Positions 1-7,155 of a DNA stretch of 64,000 bases are shown in pieces (the stretch's first letter is position 1; each line of letters opens with the position of its first letter). A program made the translations under genes and the position numbers. The notes under the pieces are model-generated. The model did not search any database. It was not told the origin of the DNA and saw nothing but the letters and a program-made list of their open reading frames with translations. Origin of the DNA: CAVYXZ01 sp963772595 (GTDB lineage Bacteria; Chloroflexota; Anaerolineae; Aggregatilineales; Phototrophicaceae); assembly GCA_963772595.1 (NCBI GenBank), contig CAVYXZ010000008.1, positions 1-64,000 of the forward strand, read 5' to 3'.

Positions 1-2
1 AA

Positions 3-390
3 AATCCGATCTGGACCGAGACCTCGGTAGGCCTCGGCAACCTGCTGAAGTCGGCACCGGGTCGGGTGGTGCGCAGCGGGGACAGCTATCGCATTGACGG
101 GGCAGCCTGGGGCGGAGAAGCACCCATCGCCGCTGTAGAAGTCAAGATCGACGAGGGTGAATGGCAGCAGGCCCAGTTGGACACCAGCCAGCAGGCTGAG
201 CATGCCTGGATATTCTGGACGCTCGACTGGCCAATATCCTCAACCGGGCGAACATAGTATTACTTCAAGAGCCATCAATGCTGACGGCGAACATATTCAG
301 CCTGCACCCACCGATCCCGTCATTGCCAACAAGATCACCTACTGGGAAAGCAATGGTCAGCTCACCCGGCATGTGAACATCGATATGTAA
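3..390 (+). pseudogene. Sulfite-oxidase-family molybdoenzyme, C-terminal end, frameshifted, cut by window edge
   Basis: The reading frame from base 3 encodes the Mo-co oxidoreductase dimerisation domain: PIWTE, then RIDGAAWGGEAPIAAVEVKI and the FWTLDW stretch. The frame closes at 257, but the homologous sequence continues in another frame as QPGEHSITSRAINADG and ends in NIDM at 390. An extra base near 229-233 (tggccaat) is enough to explain the shift. Family members are periplasmic molybdopterin oxidoreductases of the sulfite oxidase/YedY type; this part is the immunoglobulin-like C-terminal domain, so the active-site domain lies outside the window. Whether the shift is a real mutation or a sequencing error cannot be told here. 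Domain assignment is firm; substrate is unknown. Confidence 0.8.
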
Positions 391-699
391 TCAGTCATAC
401 GTCGCCAGATCGAGCAGGGCGCGGAAGCCTAATCATCTTGTGGGAATTGACTGGACGAGTTATTAAGCTTGACCCTGCGAGTCTGGCGACGTTCATGCCC
501 ATTCAGGTACTCATGTAATGGAGCTTCAGATGGCGCATTTGACAGGAACACCAACTCTTTCAGGTCGTTTTTGGGAAGCGCTGAGGAAGCCCTGATGCCA
601 CACCTGAAACCGCGCAAATAGCCTCTCAAAACTGCTTCTTGAAACCTCGCATCCGAAAAGCTAGACTGTAGATGGGTTTTCGGAAAGGGGACTATAACG
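391..699. other. Intergenic stretch without a recognisable gene
   Basis: No open frame here resembles a known family. Short open pieces on both strands (for example 429-629 on the minus strand) have no recognisable motif. The stretch ends in a ribosome-binding-like AAAGGGG a few bases before the recombinase start at 700. Confidence 0.5.
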
Positions 700-739
700 A
701 TGCTCGTCGGCTACGCAAGGGTTTCAACACAAGTAGAAG
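700..739 (+). pseudogene. Serine recombinase (resolvase) N-terminal remnant
   Basis: ATG at 700 opens with MLVGYARVSTQ, the signature start of resolvase/invertase-family serine recombinases, including the catalytic serine in ARVST. After about 13 codons the frame runs into the left end of the insertion sequence and stops at 757-759. Only the first beta strand and the nucleophile region remain, so the protein is non-functional. The rest of the gene is not found on the other side of the IS. Confidence 0.7.
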
Positions 740-756
740 TTACGCAGTTGAGCGAA
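740..756 (+). repeat. IS left terminal inverted repeat
   Basis: TTACGCAGTTGAGCGAA, the partner of the inverted copy at 1754-1770 with two mismatches. It marks the left end of the insertion sequence. Confidence 0.8.
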
Positions 757-775
757 TGATGTTAAATTAGGGGTC

Positions 776-1770
776 ATGAATGCACCCAAAGTTGATGAAC
801 TGGACTATATCAATTTCCTGATCGCTGCTCAACGCGTGTTCAGCGCGGTCGAAGCAGCGAAAGTGTCTCCGGAGGGGATGCGTCAGCCAGCGCATGACGC
901 CTATACGCGTCTGTTGCAACGCACGCCACCGGATAGCACAGCACTTTGGCAAGAGGTTGAACCTCTGGTCAAGCGCAAAAGCGGCATTTGGTGATTGATG
1001 ATAGTACATTGGACAAGCCGTATGCGCGGCACATGGCGTTGGTGACGCGGCACTGGTCGGGTAAACACGGTGCTGTGGTGCAGGGCATTAATCTTGTGTC
1101 GCTGGTGTGGAGCGACGGAACAGCGCGCTTGCCCTGTGATTTTCGTCTGTATCACAAAGCGCAGGATGGTTTGAGCAAGAATGACCATTTCCGTCACCTG
1201 GTTACACAGGCTCAGGAACGCGGTTTTGAACCGACAGTCGTGGCTTTCGATAGTTGGTACGCCAGTTTGCCGAACTTGAAGTTGTTGCGCGAGCAAGAAT
1301 GGCATTGGTTGACCCAACTCAAGCGCAATCGACAGGTCAGTGTGGATCACAGCGGTAACCGTGCGGTCAGTGACCTGATTATCCCGGTGAATGGTCTGAT
1401 CGTGCATCTCAAAGGCTACGGCTGGATCAAGGTGTTTCGGACCGTCGGCACAAACGGCGACGCGGAGTACTGGGCGACCAGCAAATTGGACATGACAATC
1501 CAACAAGCGGCAGCTTATGCGCTCGATGCCTGGCAGATCGAGGTTTACCATCGCGGCTTGAAGCAGTTCACCGGCATTGAGCGTGGGCAGTTTCGTCTGG
1601 AAATTGCGCAACATAACCATATTGGATTGGCGATCCGCGCCTTTGTCCGTTTGGAAGCTCATCGTTTGCAGCGGCAAACATCCTATTTTGAGGCCAAGAC
1701 CGCCATTATTCGTGACGCTATGCGTGCTTACTTGGCTCATCCATCTCTTGTCCTTCGGGCAACTGCGTAA
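776..1770 (+). pseudogene. IS701/IS4-like DDE transposase, one frameshift
   Basis: The first frame (776-994, 72 residues) carries the N-terminal segment ELDYINFLIAAQ and AHDAYTRLLQR. The second frame (988-1770) carries the catalytic core: VIDDSTLDKPYA (first Asp), VAFDSWYASLPN (second Asp) and WQIEVYHRGLKQ (Glu region). Homologues read through SG-HLVIDDST, so one base, probably a C at GGCAT near 985, is missing here. Joined, the protein is about 330 residues, full length for the group. The second frame would need a TTG start at 988. Programmed frameshifting is less likely because no canonical slippery heptamer is in frame. The copy is probably inactive, or the base is a sequencing loss. Confidence 0.85.
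1754..1770 (-). repeat. IS right terminal inverted repeat
   Basis: Read on the minus strand it is TTACGCAGTTGCCCGAA, matching the left end at 740-756 in 15 of 17 positions. It overlaps the last codons of the transposase gene. Confidence 0.8.
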
Positions 1771-2689
1771 GTCCTAACACCAGTGATTTGTCAATCAGCG
1801 AGGCCAGCGTGCGGAGAGAAGCGCCCGCCACTGCTTGTGCGGCCTCCGCAGTGAAGCCTCCGCGAAACACCGAAAGTCTGGAAAACGCAGCACGTTCAGC
1901 TTCAGACAGCAAATCCCAAGATTGATCGAACACCGCCCGTATGCTCTGATGGCGATGGGGGAGATCGCGCTGCCTGGACACGAGCATATCGATATTGTGC
2001 TTGATCTGCCCGGCAATCGTTTCGCAAATCATAACATGTACCCATCTGGCCGCTAGTTCCAGGGCCAGGGGAATGCCATCAACCGTCCGGCATATAGCTG
2101 CTATGCCGTCCAACTGCTGCTCCAGCAGGAAATCAGGTTGCACGCGCCGGGCACGGTCGACAAACAGTTCAACAGCACTGGAAAGTTTGAGTGAACCCGG
2201 CGTATCTTCCGGCAGGTCCAGACCCTGCAGCGGCCAGACCTGTTCGGCACGCAAATTTAAGCGCTCACGTGACGTGACGAGCAGCTTTACTTGCTCGGCA
2301 ACGGCAAGGATATCGGTCAGAATATCTACACCATCCAATAGATGCTCAAAATTGTCCAGCAGCAGGTGCTTGTCGCGAAGATAATCCAACAGCTGCCGCC
2401 GTGGCGCATCATGATTTGTGACCTGGGTCGGCAGGGCATCGAAGATCGCCGTCTCAATGGTTTCGACCTTTTCCAACGCTTGCAGCGGCACAAAGTAGAC
2501 GCCGTCTTCGAAATAATCAAGGTGCTGCGATGCTACCTCTACTGCCAGTCGCGTCTTGCCGATGCCACCCGGACCCACAAGGGTGAGCAAAGGACGGCCC
2601 GAATCACGCAGTATGGCTCGGGTCTCAGCCAGCTCTCGGCCTCGTCCGATGAAGCAGTTTGTTAAACGCGGCAAGTTATGTGCTTTCAT
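1771..2689 (-). pseudogene. STAND-type NB-ARC ATPase regulator, C-terminus lost to IS
   Basis: ATG at 2689 opens a protein with the LTNCFIGRGREL entry motif, Walker A GPGGIGKT (about residues 38-45), Walker B HLLLDNFEHLL, sensor LVTSRERL and GIPLALELAARW. This is the AfsR/LAL-type signal-transduction ATPase core. The genuine coding sequence stops at SLVLG, where the right end of the IS begins. The last 18 or so residues of the open frame are read from IS DNA. Relatives continue for several hundred residues with TPR repeats and often a LuxR-type output, all missing here. The start lies 7 bp after the stop of the SDR gene, suggesting co-transcription. Probably non-functional. Confidence 0.8.
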
Positions 2690-2696
2690 TTGTCCA

Positions 2697-3746
2697 TCAA
2701 TCCTGGTCTAGCCCCAGCAGTTTCCCCAACCTACCGATCACACGCCCCAGCGGGTCCGGCTTGAGATAGCCGTGTTCGGCATACCAGCGGTAGGTGTCTT
2801 CCAGACTCTGCTGCATGGCGATCTGCGGCGGGCCAAGCTCTGTATGCGCCTTGTGGTAGTCATAATGCAGCTTCTTGACCGAGAACCGCACCTGAGAGGC
2901 ATCTACCGGAAGATGCAGCCCGGCCTGGGCCAGCGCATTGACCAGCGAGGCGATCAGCGGCAGCATGAAGTTGGGCACGGGAATGAAAGGCGCGGGCACG
3001 CCGACCACCTGAGCGCACATGGCGTACCAGTCGCGCAGATCATAATTGGCGGTGCCCAGAATGTAGCGCTCGCCGGATTCACCGCGTTCTGCCGCCGCCA
3101 GATGCCAGCGCGCCACGTCGCGCACATCGACCACGCCGATGCGCCCGCTTGTGACCGGGATGACCCACTGCAAGCGCAGCACTTCGGTGATGAAGCGCCC
3201 GGAAATCAGGTTCAGATCGCCCGGTCCCAGCACGATCACCGGGTTGACCGTCACCACGTCCTGGTCGTAATCGTGATAGGCATGGCGTGCCACGCGCTCG
3301 GCCATCAGCTTGCTGTAGGCATAAGGGAAACGCTGCGGACGTCCGCCATAATCCAGGCTTTCGTCCGCCGGGCAGTCATCCTCACGTCGGCCCACCGCTG
3401 CCGCGCTGCTGGTAAGGATGACGCGCTTCACACCGGTCTCGCGGGCCGCCCGCAGCAAGCGCCGCGTGCCCTCGACGTTGACGCGGTACATCTCGGCCAC
3501 GTCTGCCTGCCAGTAATCGGCGACGGCGGCCACGTGAAAGACCCAGTCACAGCCAGTGCAGGCCTCGCGCAGCGCCGCTTCGTCCAGCAGGCCGCCAATG
3601 CAGGACTCGTAATCCAGGCCCGCCAGCGCATCCAGTTTAGAGCTTGCGCGGTGCAGGACGCGGACCTCATGCCCGGCGTCGCGCAGCACATGCACCACAT
3701 GCGAGCCGACAAATCCCGTCCCGCCGGTCACTAATGCTTTAACCAA
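2697..3746 (-). CDS. NAD-dependent epimerase/dehydratase, HpnA/dihydroflavonol-reductase type
   Basis: A 349-residue extended SDR. The Rossmann motif TGGTGFVG sits at the N-terminus, HVAAVADYW and LTSSAAAVG follow, and the catalytic pair is in PYAYSKLMAE (Tyr-x3-Lys). The C-terminal part with YILGTANY and DTYRWYAEHGYL matches the hopanoid-associated sugar epimerase (HpnA) and dihydroflavonol-4-reductase-like group. The reaction is NAD(P)H-linked reduction or epimerisation of a small carbonyl or sugar nucleotide, substrate unknown. No squalene-hopene cyclase is in the window, so a hopanoid role is not supported by context. It lies between sppA upstream (150 bp with a hairpin repeat) and the truncated ATPase gene. 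Confidence 0.8.
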   Translation of the reverse strand: MVKALVTGGTGFVGSHVVHVLRDAGHEVRVLHRASSKLDALAGLDYESCIGGLLDEAALREACTGCDWVFHVAAVADYWQADVAEMYRVNVEGTRRLLRAARETGVKRVILTSSAAAVGRREDDCPADESLDYGGRPQRFPYAYSKLMAERVARHAYHDYDQDVVTVNPVIVLGPGDLNLISGRFITEVLRLQWVIPVTSGRIGVVDVRDVARWHLAAAERGESGERYILGTANYDLRDWYAMCAQVVGVPAPFIPVPNFMLPLIASLVNALAQAGLHLPVDASQVRFSVKKLHYDYHKAHTELGPPQIAMQQSLEDTYRWYAEHGYLKPDPLGRVIGRLGKLLGLDQD

Positions 3747-3763
3747 TCGCTTCCCTCAGTTTC

Positions 3764-3870
3764 CGCCGCCGATTGAAATCGACGGCAAGATTTCAAGTCC
3801 CTCCGGGACTCGCAGCGGCCAGTCAATCCTGAAAGGATTTGGACGCTTGCCGGGTAATTTATTGCCCGGT
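3764..3870 (+). repeat. Four-hairpin intergenic repeat, copy A
   Basis: Four short inverted repeats follow one another: CGATTgaAATCG, AGTCCCtccGGGACT, AATCCTgaaAGGATT and CCGGGtaatttattgCCCGG. A second copy at 18618-18727 has the same order and spacing. Two of the stems have changed on both sides so that pairing is kept. The element sits between sppA and the SDR gene. Function unknown; it could act as RNA structure in the transcript or as a mobile palindromic repeat. Confidence 0.75.
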
Positions 3871-3896
3871 ACAAAATGCCCCGGCCTGGATTTATT

Positions 3897-5582
3897 TCAA
3901 CGCCACTCGACCGGCATGAGCGCCTGCACCGAGCCGCTGAGCGCACGCAGATTTTCCTGCATATAGCGCAGCGCCGCCGCCGGGCTGGCCTCTTCTGCGA
4001 GCTGCGGGACCATTGCCTTGGCCTTGCTCTGCACCACAACTGCTGGAGATGAGTCCGGCAGATCGGCCAGGGCACGCGCCTTCGCCACCGCCGCCTTGAG
4101 ATCGCCGACCTCGTCGATCAGGCCATGTGCCAGCGCCTGACGTCCGGTCCAGACACGCCCGCCGCCGACCGCGTCCACGGCCTCCAGCGTCAGGTGACGG
4201 CTCTCGGCGACCAGTTCGATAAACTGCTGGTAGGCGTGCTCAATCATGGCGCGCATCTGCGTTCGCTGCTGCTCGTCAAAGGGCGTATTGTCGCTGAAGA
4301 TCGTCGCATTGGCCCCGCGCGTGAAGCTGCTGCGCTGCACCTTGAGCTTATCATAGAGTCCGCCCGTGACCGCCTTGCCCATGATGACGCCAATCGAGCC
4401 GGTGATGCTCCCCGGTTGGGCCACGATCCACTGCGCCGGGGTGGCGATATAATAGCCGCCAGACCCGGCGACGTTGTTCATGTAGGCCACCAGCGGGCGA
4501 TCCTTCGCCAGTTCGCGCAGCGCCGAGGCCATCGCATCGACCGCCATCATGGAGCCGCCGCCGCTGTCGATCCACAATACGACCGCCGCCGCCGATTTAT
4601 CCTGCATCAGTGCGCGCACTCGCTTGACCACCGTCAGGTCACCCATACGCTCGCCACCGAGGAAGGGAATCGGCAGATCAACCGGCGGGTTGGCGCTTTC
4701 GCCTTCGACCATCATGCCGCTGACGGGCAGCACGGCGACGTATTGCGACGCTGCCGGACGCCATTCGCGCAGCAGTACTTTACGCGCATCGTCCCAGGTG
4801 CGCAGTTTCGCATCGCCCAGATGCGCCGCAAGGTCTTCTTCGCGCAGCAGCGCATCCACGTAGCCCGCCTCCAGCGCAGGCTTATCCAGATGCGGAGCCG
4901 TGTCGATCATCGCCCGCACCGCCTCCATCTCCATGCAGCGGCCCTCGGCGATGCCTTCCAGCAGGATCTCGTACTGCGAATCCAGCAGCCAGTTCAACTG
5001 CTCGCGGCCTTCCGGCGAGATTTCGTCACGGGTGAACATGTCCAGCGCACCTTTGAAGGGCGTGATAGCGACGGAATCCATCTGTACGCCAATTGCATCA
5101 AGGGCGCTGCGCAGGAAAACGGGCTGCGAGACGAGTCCCAGGGTATCCAGCAAACCGCCGGGCTGGAGGATGATCTCGTCGCAGGCGCTGGCTGCGTAGT
5201 AGCTCCGGTTGTCATAACTGGAGGCGTAAGCGATCACGCGCTTGCCCTGTTTGCGCAGGCGGATAATGCTCTGGCGCAGGCTTTGCAGGTCCGCCAGGGG
5301 CAGCGCCAGGCCGCGAAATTGCAAGATTACGCCCTGAGGCCGGGGGTCCGCGCCGATCTGGCGAAACATAAGGTCGAGGTCCGCCAGGCTCAACGGGGGG
5401 TCCCCCTGAACTCGCCGCCGCATCCAGGAGCGCTGTTCGGGCAGGGCAGGCATGGCCGAGGGCAGCAGCAGCAGAATGTAATCCAGCTTGCGTGCGCGCC
5501 CGCGCCGCCAGTTGCCCAGGCTGTGCCAGATATAGCGCAGCGGACGAAAACGAGATAAGGATTTGCGCAGGGATTTCAACAT
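3897..5582 (-). CDS. sppA: Signal peptide peptidase SppA, 67K type
   Basis: A 561-residue double-domain member of the S49 family. The general base Lys is at about residue 177 in AITPFKGAL and the nucleophile Ser at about 374 in NNVAGSGGYY; the spacing is close to that of the E. coli enzyme (209 and 409). WIDSGGGS and GSITGSIGVI are further S49 signatures. A hydrophobic stretch near residues 34-44 may anchor the N-terminus to the membrane, with the tetrameric protease bowl outside. It degrades leftover signal peptides and membrane peptides. The ATG at 5582 is preceded by GAGG. Single gene, divergent from the next unit. Confidence 0.9.
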   Translation of the reverse strand: MLKSLRKSLSRFRPLRYIWHSLGNWRRGRARKLDYILLLLPSAMPALPEQRSWMRRRVQGDPPLSLADLDLMFRQIGADPRPQGVILQFRGLALPLADLQSLRQSIIRLRKQGKRVIAYASSYDNRSYYAASACDEIILQPGGLLDTLGLVSQPVFLRSALDAIGVQMDSVAITPFKGALDMFTRDEISPEGREQLNWLLDSQYEILLEGIAEGRCMEMEAVRAMIDTAPHLDKPALEAGYVDALLREEDLAAHLGDAKLRTWDDARKVLLREWRPAASQYVAVLPVSGMMVEGESANPPVDLPIPFLGGERMGDLTVVKRVRALMQDKSAAAVVLWIDSGGGSMMAVDAMASALRELAKDRPLVAYMNNVAGSGGYYIATPAQWIVAQPGSITGSIGVIMGKAVTGGLYDKLKVQRSSFTRGANATIFSDNTPFDEQQRTQMRAMIEHAYQQFIELVAESRHLTLEAVDAVGGGRVWTGRQALAHGLIDEVGDLKAAVAKARALADLPDSSPAVVVQSKAKAMVPQLAEEASPAAALRYMQENLRALSGSVQALMPVEWR

Positions 5583-5706
5583 CAGCCGACCTCAACTCAA
5601 CCGATGCCTGATGATACTCGTTCCGCTGCGGTTCTAACAGAGCTAGCTGGGCTGCCGAGCAGCCGGAAGCGCAAAGCCAGCGCGCTGCTCGTCAAAAGTC
5701 GCATTC

Positions 5707-5735
5707 TTGGCTTACGTTAATGTTTTAATTATAAT
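5707..5735 (+). promoter_or_regulatory. Sigma-70-type promoter for the 5.8-7.0 kb unit
   Basis: TTGGCT at 5707-5712 and a perfect TATAAT at 5730-5735 are separated by 17 bases, about 40 bases before the ATG at 5779. The stretch is AT-rich against its surroundings. Confidence 0.6.
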
Positions 5736-5778
5736 AACATGATAGAATGTACGTCATCTAAGGGAGAGGCTTTGTCAG

Positions 5779-6018
5779 ATGGTACCGAGAACGATAAATT
5801 CGCAAGAGCAGTTCAAAATATTGGTGTCGGACCTTCGGGGCATTCACGCCGGGCAGGATGCCGAGTTCTCCGGCAGCTTCAGCGCTTTTCGCCGCTGGCT
5901 GGAAGCGAATCAACCGCAGATCGTCCAGCGCGCCGAAGAAATCGCCTCGGATGTACGTCTGTGGCGCGATACACAGGATGTCCTGCGCCAGTTGTGGGAG
6001 CGCGCTTACCGGGCATAA
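5779..6018 (+). CDS. Small hypothetical protein
   Basis: A 79-residue predicted soluble protein with many charged and aromatic residues (FRRWLEANQPQIVQRAEEIA). It starts 44 bases after a good promoter and has an AGGGAGAGG stretch upstream, though spaced rather far (about 15 bases). It ends 83 bp before the GluRS-like gene and is probably in the same transcript. No family is recognised. The C-terminal half is likely helical. Function unknown; its link to the GluRS-like neighbour is only positional. Confidence 0.5.
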   Translation: MVPRTINSQEQFKILVSDLRGIHAGQDAEFSGSFSAFRRWLEANQPQIVQRAEEIASDVRLWRDTQDVLRQLWERAYRA

Positions 6019-6101
6019 GCCTCAGACATGACAGCTCCGCGACACTGCGGCGACGGTTTTCTCTTTACAGTAGGGGAAATCGCGCTCATGCGGAGGACGT
6101 C

Positions 6102-7043
6102 ATGTCTTTCAAGCTCTTCGAATCTCAATTCCCCCCACGCAGGGATCTGCAACCTTGTGCAGAGGTCGTCAGCCTCTGCATCCGAGACCAGCCCTACCTG
6201 GCGCTGGAAGATGCGCTCCGGGCTATCATCGCGCACACTCTGGCGCGGCGCAGCGGCGGACGTTTCATCCTGCACCTGGACGACAGCGACCCCGACCCCC
6301 TGCCTCAACAGAACCCTGACCACGTCTTCAACATGGTATCCTGGTTGGGGCTTGTCCCGGATGAATTCCGTGACCTGGGTCAGCATGGGCCGTATTCACT
6401 GGTCGCTCGCCGCAGCATTTATCAGGAAATCGCCCACGACCTGATCGACCTGGGTTGGGCCTACTATAGTTCTTGCCAGACCGAATTCCCGCCGGATGAG
6501 ATGCCCTCGCGCCTGGCCGCCGGTGAGCAGTATCTGATCCGGTTCCGTGTGCCTCTAGACGGGCCGGGGGACTACAACGACCCGGTCTTTGGGCCGCAGC
6601 ATTTCGAGCCGCTCGACGATTTCGTGCTGCTCACGCCGCAGGGCCTGCCGATGCCCTATTTTGCCCATGTGGTCGATAATCATTACATGCGGGTCACAAC
6701 GCAGCTGCGCCGCAGCACGGCGCTGGTGATGGTGCCCCAGGAGATGCTGCTCAGTCATGCGCTGGGCTGGGATATGGCGACCTTGCTTCACGTGCCGCCC
6801 CTGGAAGTGCCATCGGCCCTGTTTGAAGAAGTCTCGCTCGACCAGTTCCGGCGGCAGGGCTACCTGCCTGAAACGCTGCTGAACTTTCTGACGAGCCTCA
6901 TCTGGACGCATCCAGAAGGCAAGGCTGTCTATGCCTATGAGGATTTCCAGCATGGCTTCAAGAACCTGCCCGGCGAGGCGCTGAGCGTGGATAACCAGCG
7001 GCTCGACCAGATTCAGAGAGAATATTGGCTGAGTAAATCCTGA
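6102..7043 (+). CDS. Catalytically degenerate glutamyl-tRNA-synthetase-like protein
   Basis: A 313-residue protein that follows the class I GluRS/GlnRS catalytic core from end to end: GGRFILHLDDSD (compare GKFILRIEDTD), VFNMVSWLGLVPDE, GPYSLVARRSIYQE, LDDFVLLTPQGLP, YFAHVVDNHYM, QEMLLSHALGW, RRQGYLPETLLNFL and RLDQIQREYW. The HIGH position (about residues 34-37) reads ALED, the KMSKS loop is deleted between HVPPLEV and EEVSLDQF, and the anticodon-binding domain is absent. Aminoacylation is therefore not expected. ATG at 6102 has GGAGG at 6092-6096. The longer open frame upstream to 5739 is non-homologous and overlaps the small gene. The role could be regulatory or tRNA/ligand binding; this is inference. 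Confidence 0.75.
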   Translation: MSFKLFESQFPPRRDLQPCAEVVSLCIRDQPYLALEDALRAIIAHTLARRSGGRFILHLDDSDPDPLPQQNPDHVFNMVSWLGLVPDEFRDLGQHGPYSLVARRSIYQEIAHDLIDLGWAYYSSCQTEFPPDEMPSRLAAGEQYLIRFRVPLDGPGDYNDPVFGPQHFEPLDDFVLLTPQGLPMPYFAHVVDNHYMRVTTQLRRSTALVMVPQEMLLSHALGWDMATLLHVPPLEVPSALFEEVSLDQFRRQGYLPETLLNFLTSLIWTHPEGKAVYAYEDFQHGFKNLPGEALSVDNQRLDQIQREYWLSKS

Positions 7044-7113
7044 ACGCTGCGCCACCGGCATACCAATGTGACCACTTGTGCAAACCAGAACTTTCCTGCG
7101 CGCTCTGACATGA

Positions 7114-7119
7114 TATAAT
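7114..7119 (+). promoter_or_regulatory. Candidate -10 box before the BTAD regulator
   Basis: TATAAT at 7114-7119 lies 37 bases before the ATG at 7156. The -35 region is poor (TTTCCT with a 16-base gap), so this is a weak or activator-dependent promoter at best. Confidence 0.4.
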
Positions 7120-7155
7120 CTTAACGAGCGTATTTGGGGATGCAGGAAATTCTAT

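Larger units (their letters stand above)
740..1770 (+). mobile_element. IS701/IS4-like insertion sequence
   Basis: The element is bounded by terminal inverted repeats at 740-756 and 1754-1770 that match at 15 of 17 positions (TTACGCAGTTG then AG or CC, then CGAA, read inward from both ends). The right repeat contains the transposase stop codon. Between them is one DDE transposase gene broken by a frameshift. No direct target duplication is visible: the flanks read GTAGAAG on the left and GTCCTAA on the right. The left flank belongs to a recombinase gene and the right flank to an ATPase gene, so the two sides were not neighbours before insertion. Confidence 0.85.

Noticed and set aside
776..1000. 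Programmed -1 frameshift in the transposase
   Set aside because: No in-frame X-XXY-YYZ heptamer at the junction; a single lost base gives the homologous protein exactly, so a simple indel is favoured.
901..1740. 279-residue open frame antisense to the transposase
   Set aside because: Mirror of the DDE transposase core, whose motifs are clear on the plus strand.
4125..5558. 477-residue open frame on the plus strand antisense to sppA
   Set aside because: His/Arg/Gln-rich low-quality translation with no family motif; it is the mirror of a well-supported sppA in GC-rich DNA.
5739..6101. N-terminal extension of the GluRS-like protein
   Set aside because: The extension overlaps the small gene at 5779 and has no homology; a strong GGAGG precedes ATG 6102.
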